DNA from: Verrucomicrobiales bacterium
GTDB lineage: Bacteria > Verrucomicrobiota > Verrucomicrobiia > Limisphaerales > UBA9464
Direction of reading: 5' to 3'
Length of the DNA: 64,000 nucleotides
Assembly: GCA_027488845.1 (NCBI GenBank)
Contig: JAIYBC010000012.1
Coordinates: 1 to 64,000, forward strand
Shown here: piece by piece, positions 25,383-34,139 of the stretch
Layout of the letters: each line of letters begins with the position of its first letter
How positions within the stretch are numbered: the first letter of the stretch is position 1
The notes under the pieces: model-generated
Told to the model about the DNA's origin: nothing
Databases searched by the model: none
The model's input: only the letters and a program-made list of their open reading frames with translations
Program-made: the position numbers and the translations under genes

Positions 25383-26822
25383 TCAGGACCTGAGCTTCCT
25401 CTCGAGGATCTCGCCGACCAAGCCCGGGTTCGCCTTGCCCTTGGACAGCTTCATCACCTGCCCCTTCAGGAAATTGAGCGCGGAAACCTTGCCGGCGCGG
25501 TAGTCGGCCACCGAACCGGGATTGCCCGCGATTGCGGTGTCACAGAACCCCTCGATCGCACCGGTGTCGCTGACCTGGACCCAACCCTTGCGTTCCACAA
25601 CCGCGGCCGGTGCCTCGCCCGTGGCGTACATCTCGGCGAAGACGTCCTGCGCAATCTTCGAACTGATGCGTCCGGACTCGACCAGCTCGACAAGCTCCCG
25701 GAGCGCCACCGGACCGAACCGGAGTTCTCCGATTCCGGTTCCGGACTCGGTCAACCGTGCCTGGAGGTTGTTGATGACCAGGTTTGCGATCGCCTTGGGG
25801 TTCTTCGTCCCGGCCGCAGCGGACTCGAAAAAGCGCCCCAGCTCCAAATGGTCGCACAGGACCTCGGCGTCACCGGCCGGGATGCCGTACTCGCGGATCA
25901 GGCGGCGTTTGCGTTGCAGCGGCAGCTCCACCACCAACGCACGGACCTCCTCCAGCCAGGCGTCGGTCGGAGCGAACGGCATCAGGTCCGGCTCCGGGAA
26001 GTACCGGTAGTCGTGGGCGTCCTCCTTCGAACGCATCGCCTCGGTGATCCCCGCGACGTCGTCCCAGCGGCGGGTCTCCTGCCGCAGCTTCTCCCCGCGC
26101 CTGACGGCCTCGATCTGTCTTGGGATCTCGTACTCCAAGGCCCGCCGGACGCCGGAGAAGGAGTTCATGTTCTTGATCTCGATCTTGGATCCCAGCGTCG
26201 CGGTGCCCTTGGGCCGCACCGAGACGTTCACGTCGCAGCGGACCATGCCCTTCTCAAGGTCACAGTCGCTGATGCCGCCGCGGTGAAGGATGTCGGTCAG
26301 GGCCTTGAGGTAGGCATAGGCCATCTCGGGTCCGTTCAGGTCCGGCTCCGAAACGATCTCAAGCAGGGGAACGCCCGCGCGGTTGAAATCCACGCCGCTG
26401 TGACGGTCGAAGTGGCTGCTCTTGCCGACGTCCTCCTCGAGATGAGCCCGAGTGATGCGCACCCGGGCGACGCCGTCCACCGAGCCGGGACCGTCGAACT
26501 CGAATTCCACCCAGCCGTTCGCCGTCGAGGGGCGATCGTACTGGGTGACCTGGTAGTTCTTGGCCGAGTCGGGATAGAAGTAGTTCTTGCGGTCGAACTT
26601 CGCGAATCGGGGGATCTCGCAGTTCAGCAGGTAACCGGTCAGCACCGTCAACCGCAGCGCCTCGTCGTTGGCGACCGGCAGGACACCGGGCATGCCGAGG
26701 CAGATCGGGCAAACATTGGTGTTGGGATCGGATCCGAACGCATTCGCGCAGCCACACCACATCTTCGACTGCGTCTTGAGCTGGACGTGCGTCTCCAGTC
26801 CGATGACCGCTTCGTATTCCAT
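25383..26822 (-). CDS. gatB: Aspartyl/glutamyl-tRNA(Asn/Gln) amidotransferase subunit B
   Basis: The 479-residue GatB recognises misacylated Asp-tRNAAsn or Glu-tRNAGln and, with GatA and GatC, amidates it. MEYEAVIGLETHVQLKTQSK, CPICLGMPGVLPVANDEAL, NYFYPDSAKNYQVTQYDRP and EPDLMPFAPTDAWLEEVRA are family signatures, and the C-terminal YqeY/GatB-linked helical domain is present. The length is normal. The ATG at 26822 matches the family start; the longer frame upstream is unrelated. gatA and gatC are not in this window. Confidence 0.94.
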   Translation of the reverse strand: MEYEAVIGLETHVQLKTQSKMWCGCANAFGSDPNTNVCPICLGMPGVLPVANDEALRLTVLTGYLLNCEIPRFAKFDRKNYFYPDSAKNYQVTQYDRPSTANGWVEFEFDGPGSVDGVARVRITRAHLEEDVGKSSHFDRHSGVDFNRAGVPLLEIVSEPDLNGPEMAYAYLKALTDILHRGGISDCDLEKGMVRCDVNVSVRPKGTATLGSKIEIKNMNSFSGVRRALEYEIPRQIEAVRRGEKLRQETRRWDDVAGITEAMRSKEDAHDYRYFPEPDLMPFAPTDAWLEEVRALVVELPLQRKRRLIREYGIPAGDAEVLCDHLELGRFFESAAAGTKNPKAIANLVINNLQARLTESGTGIGELRFGPVALRELVELVESGRISSKIAQDVFAEMYATGEAPAAVVERKGWVQVSDTGAIEGFCDTAIAGNPGSVADYRAGKVSALNFLKGQVMKLSKGKANPGLVGEILERKLRS

Positions 26823-26953
26823 GTCTGGACAGAGGTATGCCACGGGAGCGGCCGCGGGGCCAAACGGAAGTTCCCGCGAATGCGGGGCCTCCGAAAGCGA
26901 CCGGGCCCGGATCACGATGATCCGAGCCCGTCGACAACCGGGGCCGAAGTGGA

Positions 26954-28114
26954 TCAGGCCTTGGAGGCCTTGACCTGCTTGACCTTCGTCCATTTGCGGG
27001 ACTTGGCCGAGGACAGGACCGCGTCGACGACGTAGTCCGTCGCCAGGCCGTCCTTGAAGTCGGGCTTGGCGCCCTTGCCGCTCTCGAGTCCCGCGATGAA
27101 CTCAACCACCTGGTGGATGAAGCTGTGCTCGTAGCCCAGCTGGAGGCCGGGAACCCACCACTTGCCCGTGTAGGGATGGTCGCCGTCGGAGACGTGGACG
27201 CTCTTCCATCCGCGTTCCGCGCCGACGTCCTTGTGATCGAAGATCTGCAGCCGGTGCAGGTCGTGCAGGTCCCACTTCAGGCTCATGGTTTCGCCGTTGA
27301 TCTCGAACGTGTAGAGCGCCTTGTGGCCGCGGGCGTAGCGGGTGGACTCGAACAGGCCGAGGGAACCGTTGTTGAAGTGGCAGAGGAACGCGCAGGCGTC
27401 GTCGATGCCGACCTTCTCGACCTTGCCGGTGAGGTTGTGCTTCCGCTCCTTGATGAAGGTCTCGGTCATGGCGCTGACATCCTTGATGCCGCCGTTGAGC
27501 CAGATCGCGGTGTCGATGCAGTGGGCGAGCAGATCGCCGGTGACACCGGAGCCGGCGGCCTTGACGTCCAGACGCCAAAGGGCCGCACCGCCCTGGGGCA
27601 GGTCGGGATTGATGGTCCAGTCCTGCAGGAAGTTGGCCCGGTAGTGGAACACCTTGCCGAGCTTGCCGGAATCGATGAGCTGCTTGGCCAGGACGACCGC
27701 GGGGCAACGGCGGTAGTTGTACCAGACCATGTTCGGCACACCGGCCTTGTCGATGGCCTTGACCATCTTCTCCGCCTCCTTGGAGTTCAGGGCGAGCGGC
27801 TTCTCGCAGAGGATCATCTTGCCCGCCTTGGCCGCGGCGACCGCGATCTCGGCGTGGAGGTTGTTGGGCACGGCGATGTCGACGAGGTCGATGTCGTCCC
27901 GGGCGATCAGCTTCTTCCAGTCCGTCTCGATCGACTTGTAGCCCCACTTGTCCGCGAACTCCTGCGCCTTTGCCGCATCGCGGGCGCAGACCGCCTGGAG
28001 CACGAGCTCGTGTTCCGACGGGAAGAAGTGCCCGACCTGGGCGAAGGCGTTGGAGTGGGCCCGGCCCATGAAGCCGTAGCCGATGAGTCCGATGCGAATC
28101 TGTTTCTTGGCCAT
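26954..28114 (-). CDS. Gfo/Idh/MocA-family NAD(P)-dependent oxidoreductase
   Basis: The 386-residue product has an N-terminal Rossmann fold ([20 protein letters not shown], residues about 5-25), the signature [20 protein letters not shown] near 100, [20 protein letters not shown], and a C-terminal alpha/beta domain with the catalytic-region sequence [17 protein letters not shown]. Such enzymes oxidise or reduce sugars, inositols or related polyols using NAD(P). No Tat signal is present, so it is cytoplasmic. The closest characterised subgroup cannot be assigned from sequence alone. It is divergent from glgC. Confidence 0.85.
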   Translation of the reverse strand: MAKKQIRIGLIGYGFMGRAHSNAFAQVGHFFPSEHELVLQAVCARDAAKAQEFADKWGYKSIETDWKKLIARDDIDLVDIAVPNNLHAEIAVAAAKAGKMILCEKPLALNSKEAEKMVKAIDKAGVPNMVWYNYRRCPAVVLAKQLIDSGKLGKVFHYRANFLQDWTINPDLPQGGAALWRLDVKAAGSGVTGDLLAHCIDTAIWLNGGIKDVSAMTETFIKERKHNLTGKVEKVGIDDACAFLCHFNNGSLGLFESTRYARGHKALYTFEINGETMSLKWDLHDLHRLQIFDHKDVGAERGWKSVHVSDGDHPYTGKWWVPGLQLGYEHSFIHQVVEFIAGLESGKGAKPDFKDGLATDYVVDAVLSSAKSRKWTKVKQVKASKA

Positions 28115-28316
28115 AAAGGTGTGCGGAGGTGGTGGAACGATAGGCAAGCGTCCACTTCCCGGGCAATGCCGAGTTGCCGGAAAGGGACGTCGGGGAAAGG
28201 ACTTCGATGCGCGGACAAGGTCGGTGGGTGGATCGGCAATTCCGGAAGGGCGGACGGAACCTCCGGACTTGAGGCTGTTCCCGGCTCCGGCTAATGCTCT
28301 CGCAACCGCTTCTCCC

Positions 28317-29612
28317 ATGCCCTCTTCACGCAACCTGTCGTTTTCCCGCAACACCCTCAGCATCATTCTCGGGGGAGGCCAGGGCACGCGGCTCTTCCCG
28401 CTGACCCGCGACCGCGCGAAGCCCGCGGTGCCGCTCGCCGGCAAGTACAGGCTGGTCGACATCCCCATCTCGAACTGCATCAACAGCGGTCTCCAGCGCA
28501 TCTACCTGCTCACCCAGTTCAACTCGGCCTCGCTGCACCGGCACATCTCGCAGAGCTACAAGTTCGACCACTTCAGCGGCGGATTCGTCGAACTGCTCGC
28601 CGCGGAGCAGACCTTCTCCAACACCAGCTGGTACCAGGGGACCGCGGACGCCGTCCGGAAGAACCTGATGCACTTCCGGAACACGAACTTCGACTACGTG
28701 CTGATCCTCTCCGGCGACCAGCTCTACCAGATGGACTTCAGCGAGATCCTGAAGTCGCACGTCGAGAATTCCGCAGACCTCACCATCGCGACCATCCCCG
28801 TACCCGCCCGCGAGGCCTCCGCGTTGGGCATCCTCCAGATCAATCCCGAGAGCCGCATCACACGCTTCGTCGAGAAGCCCAAGGATCCGGCCGTGCTCGA
28901 ATCCCTGAAGCTCGACAAGGCGAGCTATGCGCCGCTGGGGATCAAGGGCGACGAGGAGCTGTACCTCGCCTCGATGGGCATCTACGTCTTCAACCGCGAG
29001 GTGCTGTTCGAGCTGCTCAACAACAACCACACGGACTTCGGCAAGCACATCATCCCGGGCGCGATTGCGGAGCGCCGGGTTTTCTCGCACGTCTTCCAGG
29101 GGTACTGGGAGGACATCGGGACGATCCGGGCCTTCTTCGACGCCAACCTGGATCTCGCCGCGGACGTGCCCCGGTTCAACTTCTTCACGCCGCCCGTCTT
29201 CACACGTCCCCGCTACCTTCCCGCCTCCAAGATCAACAGCGCGGCCATCGACCACGCGGTCATCGCCGACGGCTGCATCATCAACCAAGCCCAACTCAAC
29301 CACGTGCTTGTCGGGATCCGTTCCGTGCTCGAGTCGGGTTGCTCGCTCCGGCGGGTCGTGATGATGGGTGCCGACTTCTACGACACCCCGGAGAAGCTCG
29401 CCCAACCGGAAAACCAAGGCGTGCCGCTCGGCGTCGGCCGCGGAACCCGGATCGAGAACGCCATCATCGACAAGAACGCCCGCATCGGGGAGGGCTGCAT
29501 CCTCACTCCCGCCGGGAAGCCTGCGGACTTCGACCATCCGCTCTATTTCATCCGCGACGGCATCCTCGTGATCCCCAAGGGAGCCGTCATCCCGAACGGG
29601 ACCGTGGTCTAG
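28317..29612 (+). CDS. glgC: Glucose-1-phosphate adenylyltransferase
   Basis: The 431-residue ADP-glucose pyrophosphorylase supplies ADP-glucose for glycogen synthesis. The nucleotide-binding [76 protein letters not shown] and [16 protein letters not shown] are all present. A C-terminal left-handed beta-helix with the hexapeptide pattern follows. The ATG at 28317 fits the family N-terminus. No other glg gene is adjacent. Confidence 0.92.
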   Translation: MPSSRNLSFSRNTLSIILGGGQGTRLFPLTRDRAKPAVPLAGKYRLVDIPISNCINSGLQRIYLLTQFNSASLHRHISQSYKFDHFSGGFVELLAAEQTFSNTSWYQGTADAVRKNLMHFRNTNFDYVLILSGDQLYQMDFSEILKSHVENSADLTIATIPVPAREASALGILQINPESRITRFVEKPKDPAVLESLKLDKASYAPLGIKGDEELYLASMGIYVFNREVLFELLNNNHTDFGKHIIPGAIAERRVFSHVFQGYWEDIGTIRAFFDANLDLAADVPRFNFFTPPVFTRPRYLPASKINSAAIDHAVIADGCIINQAQLNHVLVGIRSVLESGCSLRRVVMMGADFYDTPEKLAQPENQGVPLGVGRGTRIENAIIDKNARIGEGCILTPAGKPADFDHPLYFIRDGILVIPKGAVIPNGTVV

Positions 29613-29622
29613 GCCGGGTGCG

Positions 29623-29638
29623 GGCCGCTGCGGCGGCC
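29623..29638 (+). terminator. Possible short hairpin between convergent glgC and ArsR-MT genes
   Basis: GGCCGC / GCGGCC form a 6-bp stem with loop TGCG in the 32-base gap between two convergent stops. The position suits a shared terminator, but the stem is short and there is no T-run. Confidence 0.35.
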
Positions 29639-29644
29639 GCCGAT

Positions 29645-30580
29645 TCAGCGACCCTTCGTGCCGCAGGCCAGCAGGGTCTCGAAACCGGGCTCCTGCTCCT
29701 CGCGGGCGACCTTCGCGATCTCGATTTCACGGAACTGCGCCGCCTCCAGCCAACGCTGCAGGTCGCTCTCCACGAAACCCAGCCAGCGGTCGCCGTACAA
29801 CTCCTTCGCCTGGTCGAACCGGTGGCGTACCAGGTCGAGGATCATCACCCTTCCGCCCGGCCTGAGGATCCGATGCGCCGCCAGGATCGCCTGCGCCGGC
29901 TCGTCGGCGTGGTGAAGGGCCTGGCTCAGGATGACGAGGTCGACGGACTCGGACTCCACCGGGGGGTTCTGCAGGTCGCCTTGGCGGAACTCGAGGTTGT
30001 CGAGACCGTTGCGCTTCGCCTTGCGGGCACCGAAGGCGACCATCTTCTCCGAGTTGTCCACCGCGATGACCCGTCGGCATCGACGGGCCAGGAGTTCCGC
30101 GAGCAACCCCTCGCCCGACCCGAGGTCCGCGACGTCCAGCGGCGGCAACATCCGCAGCAGCAGGTGCCCGAACGCCTGCCAACTCCGCCCCGGTCCGTAG
30201 CTCCGGTCGAAACGCCCCGCCACCTGGTTGAAGTAGACCTGCGCCTGTTCCTCCCGACGGGCCAGCACACGGCGCAGGTTCAATTGGTCCGCCTCCGTCT
30301 CCTTCAACTCCTTCGCCCCGCGCATCGCCAACCGCGTGAACTCGAGAGCGTCTCCGTCCGCCAGCGGGTTGAGCCGGTAGAAGGTCCTCTTGCCATCCCG
30401 CCGCGACGCCAGCAGCCCGGTCTCCGCCAATAGGCTCAGATGTGTCGAGACGCGGGACTGACCCAGGCCCGTGATCTCCTGGATCTCGTTGACCGAAAGT
30501 TCCTCCCGCTCGACCAAGGCCATGATCCGAAGACGGGTCGGATCGGCGAGGGCGCGCAGGGATTTGAGGGTTGAAGTCAT
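29645..30580 (-). CDS. ArsR-family regulator fused to a SAM-dependent methyltransferase
   Basis: The 311-residue two-domain protein has an N-terminal ArsR winged helix (about residues 1-90; MTSTLKSLRALADPTRLRIM, SVNEIQEITGLGQSRVSTHL, LLASRRDGKRTFYRL). A class I methyltransferase follows (about 130-300; VADLGSGEGLLAELLARRC, VIAVDNSEKMVAFGARKA, VDLVILSQALHHADEPAQAI). No ArsR metal-binding CVC motif is visible. In other bacteria this architecture often accompanies methionine/SAM-cycle genes; none is adjacent here. The ATG at 30580 is the family-like start. Confidence 0.83.
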   Translation of the reverse strand: MTSTLKSLRALADPTRLRIMALVEREELSVNEIQEITGLGQSRVSTHLSLLAETGLLASRRDGKRTFYRLNPLADGDALEFTRLAMRGAKELKETEADQLNLRRVLARREEQAQVYFNQVAGRFDRSYGPGRSWQAFGHLLLRMLPPLDVADLGSGEGLLAELLARRCRRVIAVDNSEKMVAFGARKAKRNGLDNLEFRQGDLQNPPVESESVDLVILSQALHHADEPAQAILAAHRILRPGGRVMILDLVRHRFDQAKELYGDRWLGFVESDLQRWLEAAQFREIEIAKVAREEQEPGFETLLACGTKGR

Positions 30581-30837
30581 CGTGACGGCCTGGGTTGCGG
30601 ACCGCCGTAGTGAACCGCCTGCAATCCACGGGAACAAGCCCACTCCCTCGGGACCCGCCATCCCCTCACAGGCTTCCAAGAGAAAAAGAAGGGTGGGCGC
30701 GGGATTCTCACTTTCGAAAACGGCTCCGGCATTGCTGGGCAGACCCACAGCACTCTGTCCGGACCGTCTTGGTTGAACGGTAAGGACACGGTGCACAGGC
30801 CCGTCACGCGGCGCCTGGATCCCAAACAATCCGTCTC

Positions 30838-33800
30838 ATGAAACGCTCGATGACCCTGCCCCGATGGGGCCGTTTCGGTTCGATCCCGACGGCGCTAATG
30901 GCCGCCGCGATCGCGGTCCACGTCTTCGGCCAACAGTCCGATCCTCCTCCCCGGGTTGCCCGACCGACCTTCGAAGGCAATCAGGTTCGGTTCGACTGGA
31001 ACTCCGGTGGAGACCTGCAGTTGGCGCCCACACCCCAAGGGCCGTGGACCACGGTCTCCGTGCCTTCCGTGCGAACCAGCACCACGAGCCTTCCCGCCCT
31101 TGAACAGGGCGCCCAGTTCTTCCGCGTCATGGAACGCGGCATCCCGGGCGAAGCCCAGCCGATCATCGAAGGCGACCCCAGGCGACCCGTCCGGATCCGC
31201 ACCGCGTTCCTCAGGAAGGCCTCCTCGGCCCGCGGCAACGCACTCATGGAGGTGACCCTTCAGCCGGGTCAGACTCCCCCGCGCCAGTTCCCGCTGCTCA
31301 ACAACGGCGACGTCCTCCAGTTCCGCGACGACGGCACCGCGGGCGACACCGCGGCCGACGACGGCGTGTTCACCGCCCCGGTGATGATCGATCTCGACGA
31401 CTTCACCGGCGCCAACCAGTTCTTCCAGTCGCTGCCGCCCGAGTTCCAGGTGCAAGGCGCCTTTACCGGCCGCGGCCTCGCCGCGGAGCACGGGCTGACC
31501 GGATTCGACTCCGGGGCCTTCGACCGCGGTGAACGCGTGCAGGTCTTCCCCTCGCCCTTCGAGGGATTCGGCTCGGGCGCCAACGCCGGCGTCGGCCCGG
31601 AGGCCCTCCGCAAGACACTGAGCCGTCAGGCAGGCCTCCCCAAGACCGTCCAGCGACTCTCGCTCACCAACATCGATTGCCGCCCATTCGTCACCACCAC
31701 CAACGTGTTCGTCCGCTTCGGCGATCCCACGCTGGTGACCAACGTGGACTGCTTTCCGGTGGTGACCTCGACCAACCTCCTCCTGCATCCCGGCAACCCG
31801 CGGACGGAGACGGTCGTGGAATGCTTCACCAACCTCGTCCAGACCAACGTGGTCGTGGGCGTGCGGCCCGCCGAGTTCCGCAACGAGGTCTTCTGCCGCA
31901 CCGTGGTCCTCGACCCCGGCGTCAGCGGCATCTTCACCAACATCTGCACCACCAATCTGGTACCCCGCATCCGTCCGGGATTCGCCACAAACATGGTCGT
32001 GACCGGGATGTCGACCGGCATCCCCTGGACCAACGTCGTGGTCTGCACCGACCTCCCAAACGGATCCGGTTCGATCGTCAAGGATCCGACCGCCCCCGGC
32101 TTCATCCCGCCGGTCACGATGTGTTTCACGAACACCCTTTTCACCAACGGCATCACCCTCCAGACCAACCTCCATCTCGTGCCCATCGAGGTGGTGGAAC
32201 TCGTCCCGGAGGTCCACTGCCAGTCCATCCTGCTTCCCGGCAGCGGCCCCATCACGACCAACATCTGCACCACCAACGCCGTGCTGGTCAGCCCGGAGCA
32301 GCCGATCTTCGAGACCCGCACCTTCCCGCTCGTCCTCTGCAGGACCAACACCCTCGTGATCGACGACTTCCCGGTCTTCACCAACGTCTTCGTCACCAAC
32401 TTCGTCTGCCGCACGAACATCCTCTCGGTCGGCGATCCCCGGCCCATCTTCGAGGAGGTGCTCATCACCAACCTCGTCTGCTTCACCAACATCACCTTCA
32501 CCAACATCACGACCGGCGGCGGCATCGTGATCACCAATTCCAACGGTGATCCGGTCGTCTTCACCAACGGCGTGCCCCCGGGCCAGGGCGGACTCAACGA
32601 GCGGCCCGCGTTCTGGAACAAGTCGCTCATGATCACCGACCTCTCCGTGGTCGAGGACCCCGCCCGCACCTTCGATCCCTGCACCGGCGCTGGAACCCGC
32701 ATGGGCGCCTGGACCTTCGGGAAGCTCATGACCGACATCTGCAACCAGCCGGTCACCGGCATCCAGCCCGGCGACTTCGCCCGGCGCTGGGTCCGCAGCT
32801 GGCAGAAGAACCAGGAGATCAACTTCGAGACGGTCCACCACCGCGAACCCGAGATCCTCGCCCAGGTCATCAACGACTGGGAGGCCGCCAGCGGCGGTCC
32901 GGACCGTCCCCTCGACCTCTCCATCGCGCCGTTCCGCCTGCTGGCGATCGTCAACCGCGTGGACCTGCGCGGCAACCCGGGCTACGGCGTGGTCAACGGC
33001 GACGACCCGTGCAATCCGTCGAACGTGGGCGGTGAAGGCCGCTTCGTGTTCTGTCTCATCCCGAACGCCTTCAGCGGCGGTCGCGGCGGCAGCCAACCGC
33101 CCTCCGGCTACGGTGGCGGTGGCGGCGGCGGCAACACCAACAACGTGTGCGACGCCTCCCAGTTCACCGTCATCTTCGAATACGGCGTCCCCAAGCGCAC
33201 CTGCCAGGAGATCAAGGAATACGGAACCGAGTGGTACAACCTGAGCCGGATGTCCTTCGGTCCCGCGTTCAACTCCGCCCTGCAGCACATCACCGAGCAG
33301 TTCACCGCGGCCGGCGCCGATCCGTCCCGCAAGCCGAACCAGAGCGCCCTGAGCCAGCTCCGCGCCAACGAGCTGCTCCGCGAGCCCTGGGAGATGCGCG
33401 AATGGCGGATCTTCTCCAACGACAGCGACGCCGGATGGCTCCGCCAGGTCACCGCGAAGCAGACCCCTGCGATCGCCCACAACCGCCAGGCCATCGTGGC
33501 CGAGTACATCCTCGCGAATGCCGCGGAGGTCCAGCGCGAGACCCACGTCGTCCCGCTCCAGTGGCGGAGCCCGGGCCGCTCGATGGTGCCGTTCCTCGGC
33601 GGTTCCGCCCCGATGGCCACCGAGCAGTTCTTCTGGGACGGCCCCGCGCCGGCCGGATCGAGCCTGCCGGGCGACCTGCGGCACAAGTTCTCGCTGAACA
33701 CCTGCAACGGCTGCCACGCCGGCGAGACGGGAACGCCCTTCACCCACGTCTTCCCCCGCGTCCCGGGACAGGAGGCCCGCCTCAGCGACTTCCTCACCGG

Positions 33801-33948
33801 CGCCAACATGCCGAAGATCGATCCCGCCGACGGACGCACCCAGCGGTGGTTCTCGGACCTGAAACGCCGCGAGGACGACCTCCTGCGCCTGATCACGGAG
33901 CCCTGCTTCTTCCAGCTGTTCCGCGACCCGGCCCAGTTCATCCACTGA
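30838..33948 (+). CDS. Large exported protein with Cys/Thr-Asn repeat tract and a CxxCH motif
   Basis: The 1036-residue product was not recognised as a characterised family. It has an N-terminal signal peptide (about 1-31, ending VHVFGQ) and a beta-rich region. A calcium-like DDGTAGDTAADDGVFTA motif near residue 165 resembles choice-of-anchor domains. From about 275 to 585 runs a repeat tract with about 12 cysteines set among TN pairs (TNIDC, TNVDC, FTNICTTN twice, FVCRTN, LVCFTN). The C-terminal 450 residues look globular, with a Gly-rich loop near 760 and CNGCHAGET at 956-964, a c-type haem-like motif. It is a single gene followed by a strong terminator. Surface or periplasmic location is inferred. 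Confidence 0.7.
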   Translation: MKRSMTLPRWGRFGSIPTALMAAAIAVHVFGQQSDPPPRVARPTFEGNQVRFDWNSGGDLQLAPTPQGPWTTVSVPSVRTSTTSLPALEQGAQFFRVMERGIPGEAQPIIEGDPRRPVRIRTAFLRKASSARGNALMEVTLQPGQTPPRQFPLLNNGDVLQFRDDGTAGDTAADDGVFTAPVMIDLDDFTGANQFFQSLPPEFQVQGAFTGRGLAAEHGLTGFDSGAFDRGERVQVFPSPFEGFGSGANAGVGPEALRKTLSRQAGLPKTVQRLSLTNIDCRPFVTTTNVFVRFGDPTLVTNVDCFPVVTSTNLLLHPGNPRTETVVECFTNLVQTNVVVGVRPAEFRNEVFCRTVVLDPGVSGIFTNICTTNLVPRIRPGFATNMVVTGMSTGIPWTNVVVCTDLPNGSGSIVKDPTAPGFIPPVTMCFTNTLFTNGITLQTNLHLVPIEVVELVPEVHCQSILLPGSGPITTNICTTNAVLVSPEQPIFETRTFPLVLCRTNTLVIDDFPVFTNVFVTNFVCRTNILSVGDPRPIFEEVLITNLVCFTNITFTNITTGGGIVITNSNGDPVVFTNGVPPGQGGLNERPAFWNKSLMITDLSVVEDPARTFDPCTGAGTRMGAWTFGKLMTDICNQPVTGIQPGDFARRWVRSWQKNQEINFETVHHREPEILAQVINDWEAASGGPDRPLDLSIAPFRLLAIVNRVDLRGNPGYGVVNGDDPCNPSNVGGEGRFVFCLIPNAFSGGRGGSQPPSGYGGGGGGGNTNNVCDASQFTVIFEYGVPKRTCQEIKEYGTEWYNLSRMSFGPAFNSALQHITEQFTAAGADPSRKPNQSALSQLRANELLREPWEMREWRIFSNDSDAGWLRQVTAKQTPAIAHNRQAIVAEYILANAAEVQRETHVVPLQWRSPGRSMVPFLGGSAPMATEQFFWDGPAPAGSSLPGDLRHKFSLNTCNGCHAGETGTPFTHVFPRVPGQEARLSDFLTGANMPKIDPADGRTQRWFSDLKRREDDLLRLITEPCFFQLFRDPAQFIH

Positions 33949-34000
33949 GCGTCCGCGAACGACGGCATCCACCGCCCGAATCGATCGGGCCAATCAGCGC

Positions 34001-34029
34001 CGGCCCGGCAGGGATTCCCTGCCGGGCCG
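34001..34029 (+). terminator. Strong intrinsic terminator after the repeat-tract gene
   Basis: A perfect 13-bp stem, CGGCCCGGCAGGG / CCCTGCCGGGCCG, with the three-base loop ATT is followed by TTTCCATTT. It lies 52 bases after the stop of the 30838-33948 gene. Confidence 0.85.
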
Positions 34030-34139
34030 TTTCCATTTCCCCATGTTCGTCCTGAAGACTGGATCTGCGGCCTTTCCAACGAAGAGAACTCTTGCTGGCC
34101 ACGATCGGAACCCAGGCGAATGCTCGATCCAGAGTTGCG

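Noticed and set aside
25152-27035. A 627-residue plus-strand frame opposite gatB
   Set aside because: gatB is unmistakable on the other strand; this frame is its GC-rich shadow.
30581-30837. A possible SAH/SAM riboswitch upstream of the ArsR-methyltransferase gene
   Set aside because: The gap was read on the minus strand for the conserved cores of known SAM and SAH riboswitches and none could be matched by eye.
30895-33993. A 1032-residue open frame on the minus strand opposite the large repeat-tract gene
   Set aside because: It mirrors a real gene over nearly its full length, has an unnatural composition rich in Gly, Asp, Val and Arg with no domain signatures, and arises because stop codons are rare in antisense frames of GC-rich genes.
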